A DNA stretch of 64,000 bases from Phialocephala subalpina (Eukaryota; Ascomycota; Leotiomycetes; Helotiales; Mollisiaceae). Both the position numbers and the translations under genes were made by a program. Under the pieces are notes generated by a model. That model made no database searches. It saw only the letters and a list, made by a program, of their open reading frames with translations, and was not told the DNA's origin. This document shows positions 1 to 10,648 of this stretch, piece after piece. Each line of letters opens with the position of its first letter. Position 1 is the first letter of the stretch. The stretch covers positions 946,267 through 1,010,266 of the forward strand of contig FJOG01000009.1 in assembly GCA_900073065.1 (NCBI GenBank). Direction: 5' to 3'.

Positions 1-568
1 GATTCACATCCCCTTTTTAATTTTTAACAGACGAGAATATTCGAAAATTTCCGACGTCATTCAAGACATAAGTTGCCTGATACTGTCTTTGCCTGACTGC
101 GAGATATATCTGCAAAAGGATGTGAGGTGGAAATGTTGAGCTTTTGCAAGGAGGTTTTGCAGAAGGAGCTGGGGAGTGCTTCTGGAGGCGGAAAAAGGGC
201 AAGGTGATGTACCAAAAGGGCGCTGGGTAAGTCACCCACATTTCTTTCGCGGAAAATCTAACACATCTACAGTCCCAGGACCGGGAGAGTAAAACCAACG
301 ACTGCTACTGCTCCTGGACCTGCACCTGGACAATCAAGTCGAAAACGCAAAGATGGTATCAATGCTTCAAGCTCTTCAAGTGCTTTCAAGATCGGCATCG
401 GCCAGCGGGTCCATGACTTGGACTCCATCACTGAACAACAAGTTGGTCGACAGCTATACTCCAAAGTTCGCGAGCTCGAAAATCTAGTAACACGAGGGAC
501 ATTCATCTTTGAAACACGCGCGGCAAAGCCATGTCCTATGCGTCCAAAGGGCGAACAAGAGCATACAT
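1..568 (+). CDS. possible 3' part of an unrecognised gene (window edge)
   Basis: An AG acceptor-like site lies near position 30. A plus-strand frame from about 290 to 568 reads a Ser-rich stretch followed by a hydrophilic, helix-like segment (key residues VHDLDSITEQQVGRQLYSKVRE) before a stop. A second open stretch in another frame covers roughly 530 to 705. Codon use and composition look protein-coding, but I could not join the pieces into one consistent exon model, and the 5' end would lie outside the window. I do not recognise the product. It could also be a decayed gene. Confidence 0.25.
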
Positions 569-1336
569 AGAGAACAAACCATCCCGATCACCCTCTCTCC
601 TCGGCCAGATCCATGCTCTCCTCAAGTTATTGTCTTACTTGAATGATGCCTTCCCTCGAATCCGTAATGATTGTCTTGCTAGACTCCAGTTTGATTTCAC
701 GTTGTCTTGAAGGACCAGGATAGATTTAGATGGGGAAGTCCTGCATTAGCTGTGCCCACAACGGGTAAGTACCCAGAAATCCCATAACGCAGCGAACCAA
801 GAGAGCTAGGGTCTCTCCAGGTTTGGAAGAAGCCACCTTGAGATGTACTTCTCCCACGGGCTCGTCGCCCTCTTCTGCTTCAGCATCCGAAAACCTCACC
901 AGCGATTTTGGAACAAGAGTAGTCTGCTCGCCACGACAAGCGAAATCCAGCGAAATATGGAAAGAACCAACTCTCCTGCCAGATGAGAAATCACGATGTG
1001 GTTGCTGTTCGCGTTCTTGGTGTCGCACCCTTCGCACCCTCTACTCGCACCTTCCTCGTTAAGCGTCAACGGCGTGCCTTCCAAGTCTTGCTTCATCTCG
1101 CTCTACTTCCTGCCACTTCAATCGCTTTCTCTCTTCTTCGTTTCTCATCACCGCCAGAATTGCTTCTATCTGCACAGTCGTCCATCAATCAACAATTAGA
1201 CTTTTGGTACCCCCCTCGCAGATTACGGACGTCGACCACTCCCCTCAATTCACGATTTCCGCATATGGTCGTCGCGAGCAGCTTCAATTCAGCCGTCTTT
1301 CGAACTTCATAGCCTGTATCGTTTCCCACCTGCGCA
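569..1336. other. gene-poor interval with weak ORFs
   Basis: Several overlapping short open frames occur on both strands between 725 and 1310, including one plus-strand frame that follows a GTAAGT-type donor at about 766. None gives a recognisable domain. The stretch from 1100 to 1330 is pyrimidine-rich and is probably the promoter and 5' leader of the gene that begins at 1337. Confidence 0.4.
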
Positions 1337-3081
1337 ATGGATCATCATTCTGAAATGGATGAGGAGTATCTCCGTGATTATCTGCCCAAGGTCAAAGAAC
1401 TCCTGGGAAGCGATGACTCTCTTCCTCTGGAGGAGCTGGAAAAAGTCAAACCAATCCTTCTAGACATCATAGGTAATGCTTCTCACAACTGCAAACACCC
1501 TTTCAACCTCAGCTATGTTATATTTACTGAGTTTCATACACAAATAGCTAGCTTTGAGATTGCGGAAGACGTATGGCAAATGGCCAGAGAAGCCCACGAA
1601 CTGTTCTCCATTAGATACTACGCTGCTCCTCGCACTCACACGTCGGAAGATCTTGGTATGCAAATTTCATCCCCAAACTTAATTTCGTTGTGGCAGAGTT
1701 CTGATACATAGTAGGAGCGAGCGCGAACGACGAGAATGCTCGTGGGGCGAATCAGGCATCAGCCCCCCAAGACATCTGGTCCCCTGACCCCCCTCCAATG
1801 GCAACGAATTCATACTCTGGTGCTGAAGTTGGTCTTGATCCTAAAGTAGCTGCCGAGCTCAACGACCTCTTTAATACGGCTCCTTCTAGTATTCCAAGCT
1901 CCCACAGTCCCATTTGGGCCATCCTGACTAACTTTAGGTAGTTGAGACAGTAGCCAAGAGAGCTCGAGAGTTCAGAGATTCTTACATAGCTGCGGGTATC
2001 AAAGTTCCGGAGGAGCTTGAGGGATACATCAGACACATTCAGCGCAAAATTTCCCACTCGAGCCAAGACTACTGTTCAAGCGTCAAAAACAATGCATCTG
2101 CAGCAGCTTCACTTCTGGGAGGACACAGCAACATCTATGGCGACTCAAAAGATGAGACGACTTTCCCGTCCCCCCGATCACCTATCCATGGAACCAACCG
2201 AGTTCAAGACGTCACGGACGCTGTGGCAGGATTGGATACGTCGGATCTCGCGCCTGTTGTAACCCAAAGACTTCAACATGCCAGTCACGCTCTGAGAGAA
2301 ACAAGCCTGAATCCGGATACCATTCAACAACCCCAGACATCTGGTACTTCCGGTGCGTAATGTTTCCTTTTTAGCCTCGATTCGGCTATCTTTACGAAAT
2401 TCTGACTGTAGTAGATACAACAAGTCCTCCTCCCCTAGATTCTCGTGACGCACCTCAAGTAACACGCCAGAGAGACTATAGCGCCGAGTGCAAAAGGATC
2501 CTCGGTCGAGCGAAAGCAAGATGGCACAGAGAAGGTCTCATGCCCTATCTTAGGGTCAATGAAGCAGGTGAACGGGAACTTGTTTCCGCAGATCGAACTA
2601 TCACAGATCGCAAAGACAGGATGCTGCCCATCTTGTGTATGTGCAGTCTTTCTCTTGTTACCTCTACCATAGCATTGCGCATTGCTAATGTATTGCAGTA
2701 CACGAGGAACATTACGATAAACTCGATGCATCAATGAAAGGCAAGTTTGACAGTCTTGAAGATGTTGGGGCAGAATTAGGATTCAAGGTTCAACTTTCCG
2801 TACCGTGGCCATATTCAAACAATGTTACCGTCAACCCATTGCCTGATCCTGGTATGTGAAGCTTCAATCCCTGTCACCCTCAAACTTTGCAGTTCTAATA
2901 TATTGCAGAAGGTCCTCGTCCTCAGCTCGATTCAAAGGCCGACCGCAGATTTGACATCTTGAGTCACCTGGGAAGACATTTGGGCTTCGATATTGACATT
3001 GCCCAGGTTCAGTGGGCATCAGGATCGCCGCGTGTCATTACGTTTCCTATTGGTAACCCCCACGGCGAGCCTGAGGAGTAA
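1337..3081 (+). CDS. hypothetical protein, 460 aa, seven exons
   Basis: I do not recognise this family. Exons are 1337-1472, 1548-1655, 1712-1888, 1942-2352, 2412-2636, 2699-2851 and 2909-3081. They sum to 1383 nt and join in frame through GT-AG introns. The N-terminal 70 residues are acidic and helical, with repeated Leu/Glu. The middle (about 80-260) is Ser/Pro/Asp-rich and probably disordered. The C-terminal half is more ordered: a basic segment around the residues AECKRILGRAKARWHREGLMP, then a block ending in the sequence PRVITFPIGNPHGEPEE just before the stop. There is no signal peptide or transmembrane helix, so a cytosolic or nuclear protein is likely. The regular intron pattern and preserved frame argue for a functional gene. 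Confidence 0.7.
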
Positions 3082-3690
3082 AGCGACGTTGCCGGACACT
3101 TCGTTTCATCACACCAACGCCTAGGTTTGCACTTGATTAGGCTTTGTGCCCTCTAGAGTCGTTATCTTTACCTCTGCGATCATCCCAATACCCACCACAA
3201 GAAACCGACCAACATAGCTTAGAAGAAATATCATTAGGGAGCAAACGCATGCTTAGAGTGCACATTCATCGGAATATTCATTACAAGCAGATTTCTGCGA
3301 CATTCGTGGAGTTCCCTTCGTTCGAGTAGAGAGAAGCAGTAGAGTATTTTCCAGCATTGACCTTGACCTTGACATTGTGATCTCGTGACATCCCTGGTGC
3401 TAATGCTGAAATAAGGAGTTCGCCTAGCGAACTCTTGACCAAAGTGAGCTGAGCAAGCTCATCCTAGCGAAATTTTGTATTGTTTCTGAATCATGTCCCC
3501 AGCTGATGCAAGTGCTAGCAGAACATCTCCAGACTTGGAGGCGGAGAGCTCCGTGGACTTGAGTGAGGTGAAAACAGTAAGGGAACAAGAAGGCAGTGCT
3601 CTCAATCTCCCAGCCTTTCTTAGACTTTCTGGCCCACCTGATTCTTCTGCAGCTGGCGAGACTCTCAAGGGTAATCGTGCGCCGAGTCTG

Positions 3691-3801
3691 CACCAAAATT
3701 CCACGCCGCCCGCCTTTTAGTGCACTTCAGCGATACGTATCGCTGAAAATTGACAGTATCGCTGAAGCGTACTAAAAGGCGGGCGGCGTGGAATTTTAGT
3801 G
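3691..3801. repeat. fold-back inverted repeat, about 46-bp arms (MITE-like)
   Basis: The left arm is 3691-3736 and the right arm is 3756-3801. The right arm is the reverse complement of the left with only a few mismatches. The 19-nt spacer repeats the inner arm motif GTATCGCTGAA, so 3728-3745 is itself a perfect 18-bp palindrome. An 8-nt outer match (AATCGTGC at about 3674 and its complement ending near 3818) extends the symmetry beyond the arms. This architecture suits a non-autonomous foldback/MITE-type element or a strong RNA hairpin. I see no transposase and no unambiguous target duplication. Confidence 0.75.
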
Positions 3802-6150
3802 AAAACCTTGGTGCACGATTAGAGGAGATGGCAGTCTCAGCCCAGCCCTACACCGACGGAGAAAGTCTAGAGAGCTGTGGGACATCAGGAATTGCTCGGG
3901 AAATGGCAGGACCTTGGAATAGGTGCTTGAAGAAAGTCCAAGAAGTGTGGACATTGGAGAAAACTGCTTCAAGAACGGAGATGGGTGGTCTTTTGAGGAA
4001 GCTCCCAAGGTCTTGTTGATATCACGAGGCGGAGAGCGGGAGAATGGGAGTGGATGATTCCAGGGTTGAGACGGCCTCACGATCACGTCGAGGAAAAATA
4101 GAAGATAGCATTTGGGATTTTTATTCAATGGAGCTATCTATGTACGTTTATGGAAATTGGGATTCATTGCGTACCACTTGGTGGCGCCACTGGGAATGTT
4201 GAACCTCGTCGTCCCCAAGGTTAGGATCAAGAAGCTCTGCCAAGGTGAAGACATAACGTTGAGAAACTATAGCATGGATAGACAATCTTGAATTTCCGAG
4301 TCTGAGAACGGTAAGGAGATGGAGTGGCTGTGGATGTGACGTACCTCGGAATCATTGAGATGGATTCGATACCCAAGGCGATGCTGAGATAACCTGGACA
4401 CCTGACAAAGAGTCAGCGCGGTTCAAGACCAGATGAAGAAATGAACGGTGAGTCTTCTCAAGGAAATATCAGATCTACTGCCTTGTCAAAGGCGATCTCA
4501 TCAATACCAACGTGTGGCTTTATGTTGACCGTCGTGATAAATTGATCATCATGTGAAGGAGTGTCGGAGGGAAGAAGAGAGAGGATCGACGTACCTTTCG
4601 ACCACTAATGTGGAAGCGTTTCAAACGAAGGAGGACATGAAGCAGGCCTGCCTGATATTGTCAGCGATGTCCACGAATAGTACAAGATGTATGCAGCCAA
4701 CGAAGCATATTCAGTCAAGACAGTCTCGTCAACGCCGTGAGGCTTGGACATATGCTTGTCATTTGTCGGTCGAGGTCATCATAATGCTTGGGGGTGTGGC
4801 CGAAGAACAAGAGAAGATCGTGCTTACCTCGTTCATTTGGTCGTTAGGGACTGAGTTCGATGTATCATCTTGAAGGGGGTCGCAAAGGATGTGGAGGATA
4901 GGGAAGCATGATCGTAATCCTAAAGATGACTTGTGAGCAACCATTCAAAAACTTTTGCAGACAAAATAGTATGTTGAAAAGAAAATGTCAGTTGGCATGA
5001 ATGGTATTATTTGATTGTGTCAACATCGGTTACCCGGATCAGACTCGTCATCTAAATTGCTCATCATAAAATTAGAGGAGAGAATGAAAGTAAAGTGAAA
5101 CATACCTGGGTGGACGAGTGCGCGAAGTCAAAGCCAGAAGATTCGAGAGCCTACCACGGAGTAGCAGGGCATCTGTTGTGAGCCTGTCAGCGACTGCGCG
5201 CATCTACTATGCTCCGAAAAAAAAGTTGTCGAAAGACTGGAATCAGTGGACGAGGTTTTCTAGGCCTGTCGCAAAATGGCATATCTTCAAGGTATTCAGA
5301 GCCCAGTGCCGTATCATCAGAGAGTCGTTGGAAGAGAGGCAGGTATGTGCGAGGAGGATGAGTGTATCGTACCATTGTAGTGAAGGTTGACCTGATATCC
5401 AAAATTTGTTAGCCCAAGATCAGAAGAGTAGGTCAATGTTGAAGAGATTGATAGTTGTAGCTCAGAAATAGCCATTAGTTGACTTCAAAGACTTGTGATC
5501 TCAGTCGGTAATTTCCAGCGTGCAAAGCACACAAATGTTCATCATAGCAAGGAAATAGGAAATGGAGGGGAGGGGAGGCTTACCAATGATAGTATGCTAG
5601 AGCGCAAAGCTCACAGCGCGTAGAGTTGGCACGCATTAAGGGCAATCTGCGTTCGAAGTCAGCATCAATTTGAGGCAATAGTAAATCCAATTGCTTGTGA
5701 TATCGATCATGGTTCAGACTGACGTGTTACAAAAGTTTCATTCCCCTTGGGGTCAAAGACTCTAGTTTGCGGTTGTATGTGTGTCATCACTTTGAAGGGG
5801 AGGAGAGAGAAGGAGAGATGTGCTTACTATTCAGAAAAATCATCGGTTCCATAGCTGCAAGGGCAGCGGCGTTGTGGTTGCTCGCATTGTTGGTTGCGGA
5901 TGTTGTAAAGACGTAGCAAAGCTTTTTGAAGCTCGAGGTTTTGGGTGCGCGAATTGGCGCTAGCAGAGAAAATGGCTTGTGGATCTGTCTTAAGACCAAA
6001 GTAGAAAGGCGTGTTGCGCACGTGATGAGGGCTACGTCTGCCTCAGGTCAATCTCAGGCGTCAATTTGCATCCGAAGAGCTCTGGCATTTCCAGCTTCTC
6101 GGATCGCTTTTGCTACATCGACACCGTATGGAAGAATTATTTTCCCATAA
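3796..6150 (-). pseudogene. intron-rich or decayed minus-strand gene, unrecognised
   Basis: Reading the minus strand from about 6150 downward, exon-like open blocks alternate with intron-like blocks bounded by GTAAGC, GTATGT or GTACGTC donors and AG acceptors. One block (about 6060-6140) reads as a hydrophilic helix (VDVAKAIREAGNARALRMQ) and then meets TGA. Another (5833-6010) has a leucine-spaced segment (LELQKALLRLYNIRNQQ) before a GTAAGC donor. A further block (about 5593-5650) contains the residues RANSTRCELCALAYYH. Later blocks lie at 5190-5390, 4830-4925, 4620-4735 and 3800-4128. I could not assemble one stop-free model, so this is either a gene with more than eight introns or a degenerating copy. 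No domain is recognised. The inverted repeat at 3691-3801 abuts its 3' end. Confidence 0.35.
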
Positions 6151-6633
6151 GATAACAATCCGACTTCACCCGCGGATACAGATGCAGTGTCACAGCCCCG
6201 CTACACGGAAAATCATCGTTCTGGTCTCTTTCCGTGGCTGTTCCCATTGATCCGTCCTAGCGCGGGGTCAATCCCGAACCATCTGAGCAACATCTTTGTG
6301 CCGACAGGACGCGGGGCAGTTGTCGGTGGACAACGGCAAAAGAGTGAACTCTGCGGATAACTGGACCTGCGGAGCATCGTGTGATGCAATCAAAATCCTA
6401 TTAGAGAAGTCATTTTCCTCATTATTTCCTCTTCTCGTCTCTCTCCTACGAATCATAACTTTTCCCCCTAAATTCCATCCATTGTTGCTTCGAAGCTCAA
6501 TCTCCAACCTTCAGCTTCCGGCTCCGCCTTGACCCGAGGTCCAGCTTGATAAAACGACGATAATTCATATTCTTCCTTCTCCACCTCTTTCTCTTTCTAA
6601 TCCCCTCGAAACTCCAAAACACAGCCCTTCATC

Positions 6634-7777
6634 ATGGCTTCGAACGGCAATGGAGTTCCTATGCAGCAGGAGAAGGTCAACACTGACATTATAACCCTCA
6701 CTCGCTTTCTCACAGAAGAACAATCAAAACATAAGGAGGCTACTGGAGATTTCACGTACGAGCCTAAAATTGTTACATCCCACGCAAATATACTGACAAG
6801 AATACAGACTACTTTGCCATGCCCTCCAGTTCTCCTTCAAATCGATAGCATACTACATTCGACGTGCGACCCTCATCAACCTCACAGGCCTCGCAGGCTC
6901 AAGCAATACAACCGGAGACGACCAAAAGAAGTTGGATGTTATTGGCAATGATCTCTTCATCGCTGCCATGCGCTCGTCAGGAAAGTGTGCCGTCCTTGTT
7001 TCAGAAGAGGAAGAGGAAGCCATTTTCTTCCCAGAACAAAAGAACGCTCGGTATGCAGTAGCATGTGATCCTATTGACGGATCCTCCAACTTGGATGCTG
7101 GCGTGTCAGTTGGTACGATTTTTGGAATCCACAAGCTGGCAGAAGGGTCGACAGGATCAAAGGAGGATCTGTTGAAGCCTGGCACGGAATTGATTGCTGC
7201 TGGTTTCACCATGTATGGTGCTTCGGCTCAGTTGGTTATTACCATGAAGGGCGGTACTGTCAATGGCTTTACAATGGATTCTGCGCTTGGCGAGTTCATC
7301 CTCACACATCCCAACATGCGGATGCCGAATAAGAGAGCCATCTATTCGGTCAACGAGGGTAACTCTCTGTACTGGGAAGACAATACCAAAGAGTACTTCA
7401 ACTCATTGAAGTACCCAGCAGCAGAGGGCGGAAAGCCATACTCTGCCAGATACATTGGTTCCATGGTTGCAGATGCTTACCGGACCCTGCTTTATGGAGG
7501 TATTTTTGCCTACCCTGCGGACAAGAAGAGTCCAAAGGGCAAGCTGAGAATTTTGTACGAGTGTGCACCAATGGCTATGGTCTTCGAGAATGGTAAGAAA
7601 CGCCTCATTCAAGAGCACAAGGTGTCAGACTGACAGTATACAGCTGGGGGACAAGCATTGGACAGCAAGATGAATCGAATGATGGAGGTCGTGCCGGAAC
7701 ACATCCATGACAGATCTGGTATCTTCATGGGTAGCTATGATGAAATGGAGAAGGTCAAGTCATTCCACAAGAAGTGA
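6634..7777 (+). CDS. FBP1: fructose-1,6-bisphosphatase
   Basis: Catalyses hydrolysis of fructose-1,6-bisphosphate to fructose-6-phosphate, the committed step of gluconeogenesis, in the cytosol. Exons 6634-6755, 6808-7592 and 7644-7777 give 346 residues, normal for eukaryotic FBPases. The metal-binding signature DPIDGSSN (about residue 128) is intact. It is preceded by LDVIGNDLFI and a Glu-rich stretch, and followed by the substrate-site segment YSARYIGSMVAD and by KLRILYECAPMA. The start follows a CT-rich leader; no earlier in-frame ATG was seen. The short N-terminus shows no obvious RRxS kinase site like the one regulating the yeast enzyme. The gene converges on the dehydrogenase at 8254. 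The family assignment is very secure. Confidence 0.97.
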
Positions 7778-8253
7778 ACTTTGGGTAACTAGGATTTGGA
7801 TATGCTTTTGGTTTCGGCGACAGGCATGGAGTCAAATTGTACATACACCACGAGGAAGGAGTACTCTGGCACTCCTAGATTGGAACAATGAAGCGTCGAA
7901 TATCCCATTTTGGCAGCGTGATCTCCAGTCTCTGATCATTGCGGAGTTGCTGAGTTCTCCTATTTCAGACAATCTGCAGGGAAACATCTCCCCGCTATTT
8001 CGGACGTTCAATGTTGGTTTACCTATCACGTTAAGCAATGGAGTACCTAGGTGTGGCCTCAAGTCCTAATATCAGAACGAACATCATACTAATTGTTGTC
8101 TAGCTCAAAACTGATTGAATAGCACCGAAATAATGTGGGTGAAGCGGTCTGCAGCTCAGGTGTCCTAAAGATCTCCATTGCCTAAATCGCCGACCTTACT
8201 TGGACATTCGCTGCCTTGCTTCAAGTCAAAAGTACTCGCGCCCACCTAAACAT
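7778..8253. other. convergent intergenic region
   Basis: The 3' flanks of the FBPase gene and of the minus-strand dehydrogenase meet here. Open frames in this interval are out of frame with FBPase exon 3 and look like chance ORFs. I see no further gene or RNA. Confidence 0.6.
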
Positions 8254-9267
8254 TTACTTCTTCACACCAACTAACTCACAACTCATCTGCCACAACTTCT
8301 CCTCCGCCTCCTCATCAAAAGTAAACGGCGCATACCCACCACTCGTAATCAACCCCTCACCCTCAGCTCCAGCTTCAGCAGCCTCCCCACAATCCTCCAA
8401 ATACAAAGCTCCCTTCCCCTCCAATACCTTCGCCACAGCTCCCCAAACAGTCGTAGCAGCTCCTTGAGCTGTATCCTTCAGAATATGCTTTAACTTTGGC
8501 AGGGCTGCCGCTAGCTCCTTCGGATCATCATGTCTCTGTGCTCGACTGATGATTGCTCCTGGACTGATGGATAATCCACGAAGACCCTGACTTCCGTACA
8601 ATCGTTCGATTTGGTTTGCCATGAGAATATTTGCTGTTTTGGATTGCGCGTATCCGAGACGAGGAGTGTAGATCCCTTCAAGATTGAGGTTGTCGAAATG
8701 CATAGATCCTCTACGATGAGAGCCGGACGTCACATTCACAACTCTGGAATTGAATTCCGGAGTACTGGAAGCTAGAAGAGTAGGCTTCAAAAGCTGGAAT
8801 AAGAGGAAGTGACCGAGATGATTAGTCCCGAATTGGATCTCGAAACCATCGACTGTTCGACCTTCTGGTGGGTTTCTGATACCGGCGTTGTTGACTAGGA
8901 CATTGAGTTTGTTGCTCTTCTTTAAGAAGTCTTCGGCTCCAGCTCGAACGGAAGCGAGAGAATCGAGATTCATTTCTAGGAGCTCGAGTTTGCCGGGTCC
9001 TTTGCTGGAGGAGAGGATTTCGTCGAGTACTTCTTCGCCTCGCTTCATGTCGCGGACTTGCATGAAGATATGTGCTCCTGTTGCGTGAATGGCGCGAACA
9101 GTCTCGATGCCGATACCTAAAAAAAAGCCAGTAACAAGCATGACTATGCCAGTCATTCTATTAACAAATCCTTCATCTTCAATAATCTGTAGGGCGGTGG
9201 GACGAGCGTCTCCTTCGCCTTGAGGGTTCTCGTGGACGGAGGCATAGGGTTGAATAAGTGAAGACAT
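8254..9267 (-). CDS. short-chain dehydrogenase/reductase (retinol-dehydrogenase/WW-oxidoreductase-like)
   Basis: NAD(P)-dependent oxidoreductase of the classical SDR superfamily, 337 residues in a single exon. The cofactor-binding glycine motif TGFFLGIG lies at residues 46-53, NNAG at 126-129, the catalytic serine region NVTSGSH at about 178-184, and the active-site pair Tyr206/Lys210 in YAQSK. The layout of a short N-terminal extension before the Rossmann fold is typical of the fungal retinol-dehydrogenase-like group. The substrate cannot be told from sequence. The TGxxxGIG motif has two Phe in place of the usual small residues, a mild oddity. It lies 1.4 kb from the NRPS-like reductase, on the opposite strand, so a tailoring role is possible but only inferred. 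Confidence 0.9.
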   Translation of the reverse strand: MSSLIQPYASVHENPQGEGDARPTALQIIEDEGFVNRMTGIVMLVTGFFLGIGIETVRAIHATGAHIFMQVRDMKRGEEVLDEILSSSKGPGKLELLEMNLDSLASVRAGAEDFLKKSNKLNVLVNNAGIRNPPEGRTVDGFEIQFGTNHLGHFLLFQLLKPTLLASSTPEFNSRVVNVTSGSHRRGSMHFDNLNLEGIYTPRLGYAQSKTANILMANQIERLYGSQGLRGLSISPGAIISRAQRHDDPKELAAALPKLKHILKDTAQGAATTVWGAVAKVLEGKGALYLEDCGEAAEAGAEGEGLITSGGYAPFTFDEEAEEKLWQMSCELVGVKK

Positions 9268-9304
9268 TGTAAAAGGAGGAAATCAAACAATTGAGCGACT
9301 ATCT

Positions 9305-9318
9305 ACTTATATAAGGCA
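9305..9318 (-). promoter_or_regulatory. TATA-like element upstream of the dehydrogenase
   Basis: The minus strand carries a TATATAAG-type stretch about 40-50 nt before the ATG at 9267. Its position is close for a fungal TATA box, so it would imply a short leader. Confidence 0.35.
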
Positions 9319-9599
9319 CTACAATAGTCGAACGAAAGCTAGTTGAAAGAACGATCTGGTGCTTTGAACCGTCAAACCTTGAAAGCCTTGCTTTCAGAGA
9401 TTCGAGGTCTATATATCTCTTCACGAAGCCGTGGACGCTCCGATAGACTTATTGAAGCTCCAATGGATGATACTCATTTCATCGGCCAAAGAATTTTACA
9501 TCTGCCGATGTCTGGAGAGAGGGTCTGGAGATGTTGTTTATATCGGACTTTGCGGATTTATGAGCGCTAATAAAGTGGCTGATGAAGCACGTGCCCAAC

Positions 9600-10560
9600 C
9601 TGACAACTTCTCGTTCGGTCCTTCTGCTTTCTCAGCTGTCATCTCTTCCTCTTTTCAACTCCATATTGCAGCAACGAAGACATCCACGCACACATTTGTT
9701 CGATGCTTACAATGTGGAAACAGAACACTCGTCAGCCACCTCACATGTCATGTGAAGGCTTGTGCTTCAATTGCAAACATTGCCAATCAAATGGTATGCA
9801 GTGCTCCGTTTACGCTCACTCATGGTGCACACCTGCCAAACTCACGGTCCCAGTCCGTTATCTCATCTCAGAGACCTTCATCTTTAGCACATAGCCGTCT
9901 AGAATTGGCTGCGGACCTCCGAGAGTAAGCACGAATAAAATGCTAACAAATTTTTGTTGTTTCTGGCGTCAAGATGTCCCACCGATAGAGCACGCACTGA
10001 GTGGTGGAGGATGCGAAAAGATTGGCAAAGGAGTATGGTACGATTGACTTTGGTCGGGTACTGTTTCCTCGCGGCCATCGTCTCGAGCCGCGATGCCAGA
10101 ACCTCTTCTATCCAGGAGCTGATTGGTACTGCGTTGACGAGTCCCGCATTATCGGCGATCTCCCTTCCAGCATGTCAGATTTCAATATTTGTGGGCGTTA
10201 TTCTTTGACTGGATGAGGTCAGCATGCGTGAAGATGGGACGCACCTTTTCAGGACCCTGGCCGCCTCTGTGGTACTGCGCTGAAGGTTGATGAAATAGAC
10301 TTTTGCGGAAGGATTGTAGTGCAGCTCTCACAGCGGCTCAGAAGCTTCCATCCCAGGAACAGGGTGCATACTCGGGAAGTTTCCAAGGCTGCATATTACT
10401 CAGAAGCAGAGGATGACTGCCGTGAAATTTATTTGCGTTCTTATTTGTTACATGTCTATGAGTCCAGAAGCGGATGCAATTACCCTTCACTTGATCAGCG
10501 CTAGATCGCCGAGGTGTCAATCAGCTGCAAAGTTACAGCAGGGACTTCCTCGTGGCTAAT
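9600..10560 (+). pseudogene. gene debris between the dehydrogenase and the NRPS-like gene
   Basis: Several coding-looking pieces occur on the plus strand but cannot be joined. Around 9750-9830 a frame reads CxxC-like spacing (residues CEGLCFNCKHCQSNGMQCSVY), reminiscent of the second half of a Zn2Cys6 binuclear cluster but lacking the first half. Around 10001-10216 a frame reads AKRLAKEYGTIDFGRVLFP and then PGADWYCVDESRIIGDLPSS before a stop. A third piece is at about 10319-10500. Frame changes and stops between the pieces suggest one or two degraded genes. No product is assigned with confidence. Confidence 0.3.
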
Positions 10561-10567
10561 ATATAAG
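10558..10567 (+). promoter_or_regulatory. TATA-like box of the NRPS-like gene
   Basis: The sequence AATATATAAG lies about 85 nt upstream of the ATG at 10649, a reasonable distance for a fungal TATA box and short leader. Confidence 0.4.
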
Positions 10568-10648
10568 AACCCTTGAGCCTCTCACAATATTTCACAAGCT
10601 TTTCGAGTAGATAAGCGACCTGCTGCTGATGCACTGGGACGCTCTGCA

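Noticed and set aside
726..1096. Overlapping ORFs on both strands, up to 103 codons
   Set aside because: They mirror each other in complementary frames, have no domain and no convincing splice pattern.
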